A stretch of 64,000 nucleotides of DNA from Beaufortia kweichowensis (lineage: Eukaryota; Chordata; Actinopteri; Cypriniformes; Gastromyzontidae): contig CM032806.1 in NCBI GenBank assembly GCA_019155185.1, positions 16,214,383 through 16,278,382 on the forward strand, given 5' to 3'. Shown here one piece after another: positions 58,570 through 64,000 of the stretch. Position 1 is the first letter of the stretch. The number at the start of each line of letters is the position of its first letter. The notes below the pieces were generated by a model, which was not told the DNA's origin, searched no databases, and was given only the letters and a program-made list of their open reading frames with translations. The translations under genes were made by a program, and so were the position numbers.

Positions 58570-59260
58570 ATTGGCCCCTGAGGCTGAAGCGAGTCTGCTG
58601 TCATGTGATGAGCTGCTATCTTCAGATCGATCGGGTTGTTTCACGCTCATTTCTTCTCTAATTCACACCATCAATAATATGGATTATGGAGACATTTAAG
58701 TATTTGCTTGGCCGGTTGAAGTCATTCACACTGAGATATGCTATTCAAGACAGAATATAGAAAGACCTTAACCTTTCTGAGATCCCTACTTAGTTACTGT
58801 TGCTAGGAAAACTTACTGAATACTGTACAAAAACTATATACTGTCATTTACAGTATTGATTCAGAATACAAAAAAACTATGTTTCAAAGACAGCAAGAGT
58901 TGTCAAGGTAGGATTGGTCATGTAACATCCATCTAATGCTTCATTTAAAGTATGATGATGGTATAGAATATCATTTGATGCAAATATATCTTGGATGAAA
59001 CATTGAATGTCATAATATACTGTAGACTCATTTACTGAAAGATTTGACAGGCAGATTTGAATTGAAAGCAAGTTGTTAGTTCAAAGGTTCAAAGGTTCTC
59101 AAGGTTAGTTTTAGTCCATGTTAAATTCCTGGAAGATTCTTGGCATGAAAAGAGATCTTCATCTCATTCCTCACATCTCATCACTTCAATCACACAACTG
59201 TTGAAGTACTAAAGAAAATTCATGTTCCATTTGATGTTCACATGCTTTCTGGATTTATCT
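58570..59260. other. Spacer without recognised gene
   Basis: No gene or repeat family is recognised. TCAAAGGTTCTCAAGG words near 59080 are low complexity. Confidence 0.4.
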
Positions 59261-59266
59261 AACACT

Positions 59267-59500
59267 ACACTGTAAAAATGAAAAGATCCTTGAGGAACCA
59301 TTTGAGGTTCTTCACCTGCCACCCAACCATCAGAAGAACCTCAAGACACCTTTTTTTAACAAAGGACAATTCTTTGAGGAACTTTAGAACTTAATTTAAA
59401 GTTTTGGCAAGAACTACCAAGACTGTTAATAGTTCCACTAATAACCCTATTGTAAGAAGAAGCGTTTTGATGCACTTACAACACATTTTATGGTTCCTTC
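59267..59500. repeat. MITE-like hairpin repeat (GAGGAACC / GGTTCTTC)
   Basis: CACTGTAAAAATGAAAAGAT starts a block with inverted GAGGAACCATTTGAGGTTCT words, similar to 3185-3360. Its right part is interrupted by, or abuts, the solo LTR at 59501. Confidence 0.45.
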
Positions 59501-59809
59501 TGTTACGGATAAGCCAAGCACTCTATCTCACAACGCCCCCATCTCCGGAATACTGATCACCACCACCTGACCGTCCTATTGTATAAAGGACACTCTCACC
59601 CTACCAGTCACTGTCCAGATTTGCACTCTACCTGTGTGTTACGCCAATTGCCTGTGGATTCATCTTCGCCTCTATCTTTTCATCTTCAGTTCACCCTCTC
59701 TCAGGATAGTTTTGTTTAAGTTTCATTTGTTTAAGTTATCCATTTGTGTTTGAGTACAAAGATACCTTTGTTTTGCATCCGCTGACTCCGTCCCTTCTGT
59801 TCGGTGACA
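59501..59809 (+). mobile_element. Solo LTR (309 bp)
   Basis: It begins TGTTACGG and ends CGGTGACA. A perfect 5-bp duplication, CCTTC, flanks it (59496-59500 and 59810-59814). A TGTATAAAGG box at about 59572 supports an LTR promoter and a plus orientation. No internal region remains. It is a different family from the LTRs at 7945 and 21624. Confidence 0.85.
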
Positions 59810-59878
59810 CCTTCAGTACCCTCCCAGGATATTTAGCACCTTTAGTTTTTACAGAGTACAATGTCCAGTGGTGAGTCC

Positions 59879-59879
<1 letters not shown>

Positions 59880-59910
<31 letters not shown>
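59880..59910. repeat. (ATT)n microsatellite
   Basis: A simple trinucleotide run. Confidence 0.95.
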
Positions 59911-59911
<1 letters not shown>

Positions 59912-60378
59912 GAAGAGATTGAATAAATAAAGCACATTATAATAGAGTTCTTGTTTAATTTCTTTAGAGTAACAGTCTTATTTTGTGCACAGTATTATTA
60001 TTATTATCTGATCTGTGTTAGATAATGTCACTGACATCAACACTCATCATCATTCATTCATTCATTCATTCAGCATTAGCCAATGAAAGATTTCGATTGA
60101 TCTTTCTACTTTGATCGAGTTCAGAAGAAGAGTAACTGAACACAGATTCACAACCTCACAGAAATCTATGACTGATGGAAAAGATTTAAGGCTCTATTAC
60201 ATTACTGACAGGAGCATTTATTTATCTGCAGACGCCTGTGCTCGGTGACCGCTGAGGGAACTACATCTCCAAGGGTTCAAATCAATATACTGATTTAATG
60301 TACTCAATAGTTCCTATATTAAATGTAAAAGAGTTGGTAGAATTTTTTCTAGAACGAAATCTAGAACGATGCATTTTA

Positions 60379-62720
60379 CAGTTTTTCTCAATTGCTAAAA
60401 CACTAAACCCTATTGTCTGAACCAAATGCTCAGTTGCCTGATCCCACTGATTGAATCAATCACTCTTTTGGCAAAACCATAAGCACTTTTCACCTGTTTA
60501 GACACAACTTGGCAACACATTTTCATTGTGATGCACCCGTGCTGCATAATGGTGAGCACAGGTGACAAAAGTTAAACACAATTAAAGCACAGGTATCACC
60601 ACTTGAACACAACAACTCAAAATTGATCACACTTGTAGCTAATGATGTGAGGGAACATATACAGTAAGCCAGTTCAGAGAGCACTGGTTTGTGAGGCCCT
60701 ACAATGGATAGAAATCTGAGAGGAAGAGTTCGTGTGAGAGGAGGTTGAGGTGGTCGAGGTGGTCAGCGAAGACAAAGAACAGTAATATCTGATGAAATCA
60801 GAGCTACTGTGATTGACCATGTTCTTGTCCATGGTATGAGCATGAGGGAGGCTGGACAAAGGGTACAACCAAACATCAGTAGATTCACTGTGTCCACCAT
60901 AATCCGAAGATTTAGAGAAGAGAACAGGTAATTACCTTTTTTTGACATTATAGTACAGTATGTAAATGTTGACAGCAATTACTGTATGACATACTATATA
61001 CTGTACCACAGTATACTGTAAGTAAATTTATGTTTCAGTACATCACTGTACCAATGTACTGTAGTATTGTAATGGAGGGTTGGTCTAACTGTTTGTAGGC
61101 CTAGTATTCCATGTGGATTTTTTGTAACAACCATGTTCTCTTTTTGTAGATATTTTTGTAACTCCATGTTCTCTTTTTGTAGAATTGAAAGACTGCCACA
61201 TGGGGTTTTTTCCAATTGTGGGAGGACAGGTATGTTCTCCCACACCAAGAGACCCTAATTGTTGATATGGTCCGTGAGAACAATGCCATTAAACTGAGTG
61301 AAATTCAGCAGAAGATGATTGAGGACCATGTACATTTTGAGGGTATCAACAGTGCCAGCCTCTCTACTGTTGATCGTGTCCTCAAGCTCAACAGACTGCG
61401 CATGAAACAGTTATACAGAGTGCCCTTTGATCGCAACTCAGACAGAGTCAAAGAGCAAAGATTCCAGTATGTACAGGTTGGCATATATCCAGACACATTC
61501 AATGTTGATTACTCTAAGTAGCGATTTACTCTAGTGGCCTAAATCATTTTTTCTGTATCACTTACAAAACTATATCTATTTCTACAGAGGGTTTTTGAAC
61601 TGGATGCAATGGAAAGACCCCATGAATACATGTACATGGATGAAGCTGGGTTTAAACTTATCTCACCAAAAAGGAGAAGGAGAAGCCGTAATCAGATTGG
61701 CCATCACTATAGCCATTGTTGGTGTTCCTGGGCAGCGTGGTGGCAATGTCACATTATGTGCTGCCATCAGCAATCATGGGGTTGTCCACCATCATGCCAA
61801 CCTGGGGCCCTACAACACTCACCAGCTCCTCAATTTCCTCAATCACATGCGAGATGCTCTGTTAGGGCAGCAGGATAAGCATCCCATCTGTGTTGTTGTT
61901 TGGGACAATGTGAGTTTTCACAGAGCCCTCCAGGTTAGAGAGTGGTTCAATATGAACCAAGGTTTTATCAATCTTTGCCTTCCACTGTACTCCCCTTTCC
62001 TAAACCCCATTGAGGAATTCTTCTCCTCATGGCGGTGGAAGGTATATGAACGCCAACCTTACACCAGGGTAAATCTCCTGCAAGCCATGGGACTTGCCTG
62101 TGGTGACATAGGTGTGGAGGCATGCCAAGCCTGGCCAGGGTTTTTTTCCCCCGTTGCCTGGCCAGACAAAATGTGGCCTGTGATGTGAATGAAGTCCTGT
62201 GGCCTGACCCAGTACGGAGACATGATGCGGAGTAATGCACTTATTTGTATATTTTTGTACTTTATTTTTACATGGGCTTACTGTACACAAGTGGCAAACG
62301 CATAAGATTTCTGTTCGTTTTTACAAGTGCTACATGTAAATGCACAAGATTTCTGTTTTGTCTTTTTGTACAAGTGCTAAATGCACAGGTTTTTTTTGTT
62401 TTGCAACATGCATTTAGCCTACAGTGAACGATAAACATTTATTTCTCCAGCTTCATGTCCTGAGCATTGTGTTTTCTATTTTTCTACGTAGTGTTTAGTG
62501 ACTGTTCCGTAGTGTTTTTAATTTTGATTGACTCGGGGCACGATTTGACAACATGGTTCAGTTTTGAGCACAGATTGAACTGTTTTGAGGTGAAAGTTTG
62601 GTTTTGCAAGAAGAGTCTGAGGTTTTGTGAATGTAGCTTGAAAATTGGGTTTTGTGTTCACAGTTTAGAGAAAAGGAGAGCAGCTTTCAAGAAATGTGTC
62701 TTAGCAATCGAGAAAAACTG
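60379..62720 (+). mobile_element. Tc1/mariner (IS630-type) transposon, end to end, 2342 bp
   Basis: Both ends start CAGTTTTTCTC(A/G)ATTGCTAA(A/G)ACAC on their own strands (23 of 25 positions equal), and TA dinucleotides lie directly outside (60377-60378 and 62721-62722). The transposase pseudogene fills 60704-62235, with about 325 bp of 5' and 485 bp of 3' noncoding sequence. The complete ends mean it could still be moved by a related transposase supplied in trans; its own gene is broken. Confidence 0.85.
60704..62235 (+). pseudogene. Three-exon IS630/Tc1-type transposase, inactivated
   Basis: Exon 1 (60704-60926) starts MDRNLRGRVRVRGG and encodes a helix-turn-helix (ATVIDHVLVHGMSMREAGQR). 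Exon 2 (61183-61476) gives SEIQQKMIEDHVHFEGIN and RLRMKQLYRVPFDRNSDR. Exon 3 (61588-62235) is the DDE domain: YMDEAG (first Asp), VVVWDNVSFH (second Asp) and SPFLNPIEEFF (Glu). Both introns have GT-AG ends. Damage: TGA at codon 15 of exon 1 (in the Gly/Arg run, probably from CGA), a frame change near 61235, a 4-base excess near 61700 between GQ/GH and AIVGVPGQRGG, and a frame change in the T-run at about 62143, after which FPRCLARQNVACDV would follow. The catalytic triad is intact. Confidence 0.85.
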
Positions 62721-63346
62721 TAATACAGAAAATCATGTAAAACATGTTCATGTATATCATACAATACAGTATATGGTTTTATGGTCTGTATGTTAAATGA
62801 TAATGTAATTGTACTGTAAGTGAGTAGAGAATGATGACAGACATATTTCTGTGGGATTCTTCTGCTTTAAAATAGACTTCAGTGTGTGTCATGTTGATGA
62901 AGGAGAATGTGTTAAACACAGAGCTGATAATGAGCTGTTGATGTATTCAACACATTACACACCTTCAACAGCATTATATTTAACTCCTTTAACACTGCTT
63001 CACTTTAATGTTCTCTATCTATTTATTATTACAACAATAAAATAATTATAATAAAACTTTAACTTATTTTTATTCATTGCAGTCAGAATCTATTTAGCAA
63101 AAAACATGTAATAAGTATGTAATAAACATGTAATAAGTATGTAATAAACATGTAATAATGATGTAAGAATTACATGTATTTATCTGCTGATTATTTAACA
63201 TGATTTCGCTTAATAGATAAATCAGAGAAAAATAAATAATAATAACAAGAGAAGAAATAAAATAATTGATTTTTTGCCATAATTTAATGCTTATTAAAAA
63301 GTCCAGTGATGATGTAACATTAGCCATTAGTAAGATAGTGAAAGGA

Positions 63347-63349
<3 letters not shown>

Positions 63350-63379
<30 letters not shown>
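63350..63379. repeat. (GT)n microsatellite
   Basis: A simple GT run. Confidence 0.95.
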
Positions 63380-63380
<1 letters not shown>

Positions 63381-63655
63381 TATACATGAGCTCTTTCTCT
63401 GTATGAGAACAGCTTTCATTTCTAACTGTATTAAAGAAATATTAAATTCATAAATATTAAATACATATAAATAATTTGTATTGATCTTGTGCATTTTCAC
63501 ATTCTATTTACTCATGAGACGCAGAAAAATAAGAATGAGTTTTAAAGTTATTGGTGTGTCGCCATATTATACATTATTTAATTATTGATTTGGTAATATG
63601 CGTCTATTTTAATTCAACAATGTCACTTCAGAAGGACTCATTTGGACTTACTTTA

Positions 63656-63690
63656 TTGATAGATAGATAGATGGATGGGATGGATGGGCT
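63656..63690. repeat. (GATA)/(GGAT) microsatellite
   Basis: ATAGATAGATAGATGGATGGG repeats over about 35 bp. Confidence 0.85.
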
Positions 63691-64000
63691 TTTTTGGGCT
63701 TCAGCATTTTGAGTGTTGTATTAGGACATAAAGTAACTAACAAAGAGTCTTATAAAAGTCATATACAGGTGGAATGACATATGTGCAAGTAAATATTAAG
63801 AGAATTTTTGAATAAACTATTCCTCTAGTCTCTGTTCATTCATTCACATTTACAGGTTTAACAACCACACACCTGTTTTTAGATCAATTACTATTTAAAT
63901 TCCATATCTCTGATTTGCAATAAATGATAAAAGGTAAATTCATCAACATCAAGTCATATGTGTTTGGAATGATATGTTAGAATAATAACAGAAACTTTTT

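Larger units (their letters stand above)
62723..64000. other. AT-rich spacer to the end of the window
   Basis: No gene recognised. A short tandem ACATGTAATAAGTATGTAAT-like array lies at about 63104-63160, and microsatellites are listed separately. Confidence 0.4.

Overview
This is a teleost nuclear genome window, most likely from a cypriniform (carp, minnow or loach relative). The basis is a DANA-like tRNA-derived SINE, fish-type Tc1/mariner, hAT, DIRS and L1/L2-clade elements, a fish-type taste-receptor gene and a Pim-kinase-like locus of the kind that is multiplied in cyprinids. Coding density is low and the DNA is mostly transposon debris and AT-rich spacer. One 100-base run of N (53901-54000) marks an assembly gap.

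Two host loci are recognisable, both on the minus strand. (1) 24344 to 14586 is a six-exon class C GPCR of the T1R taste-receptor family. All splice sites are canonical, the phases match, and an uninterrupted 829-residue reading frame results. Its third intron carries a truncated LTR retrotransposon (19443-22015) and a Tc1 relic. Its fifth intron carries two minisatellites in an LTR-like context. (2) 50359 to 46365 is a Pim-kinase-like locus. Its kinase domain has lost the HRD aspartate and the DFG motif and has frameshifts. A 90-base exon in its N-terminal part has been amplified into an array with a 195-bp period.

Layout. 1-7300: two diverged direct copies of an approximately 2.1-2.4 kb block, offset about 4.7 kb, with no recognised gene. 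7900-14200: a solo LTR (ATTAT duplication), a SINE, a second LTR candidate, a hAT relic with an exact 8-bp duplication, and a hAT-like nonautonomous element. 14586-24344: the T1R gene. 24345-26628: spacer and small repeats. 26629-38020: two near-identical 1.18-kb hAT-like foldback elements in direct orientation enclosing about 9 kb; only the outer ends share an 8-bp duplication (ACTTGAGC), so the whole 11.4 kb looks like a single insertion. 38021-46360: more transposons, including a third foldback copy that has itself received a SINE and a locally copied 638-bp segment. 46365-50359: the Pim-like pseudogene. 50640-58570: AT-rich DNA, Harbinger and L1 fragments, the gap, and a disrupted LINE whose ORF1 joins a coiled coil to an SGNH esterase. 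59501-59809: a solo LTR (CCTTC duplication). 60379-62720: an end-to-end Tc1/mariner (IS630-type) element with a three-exon transposase pseudogene.

No rRNA or free-standing tRNA genes, CRISPR arrays or operons were seen. Assignments come from reading motifs by eye and from recalled family features; no database search was possible.
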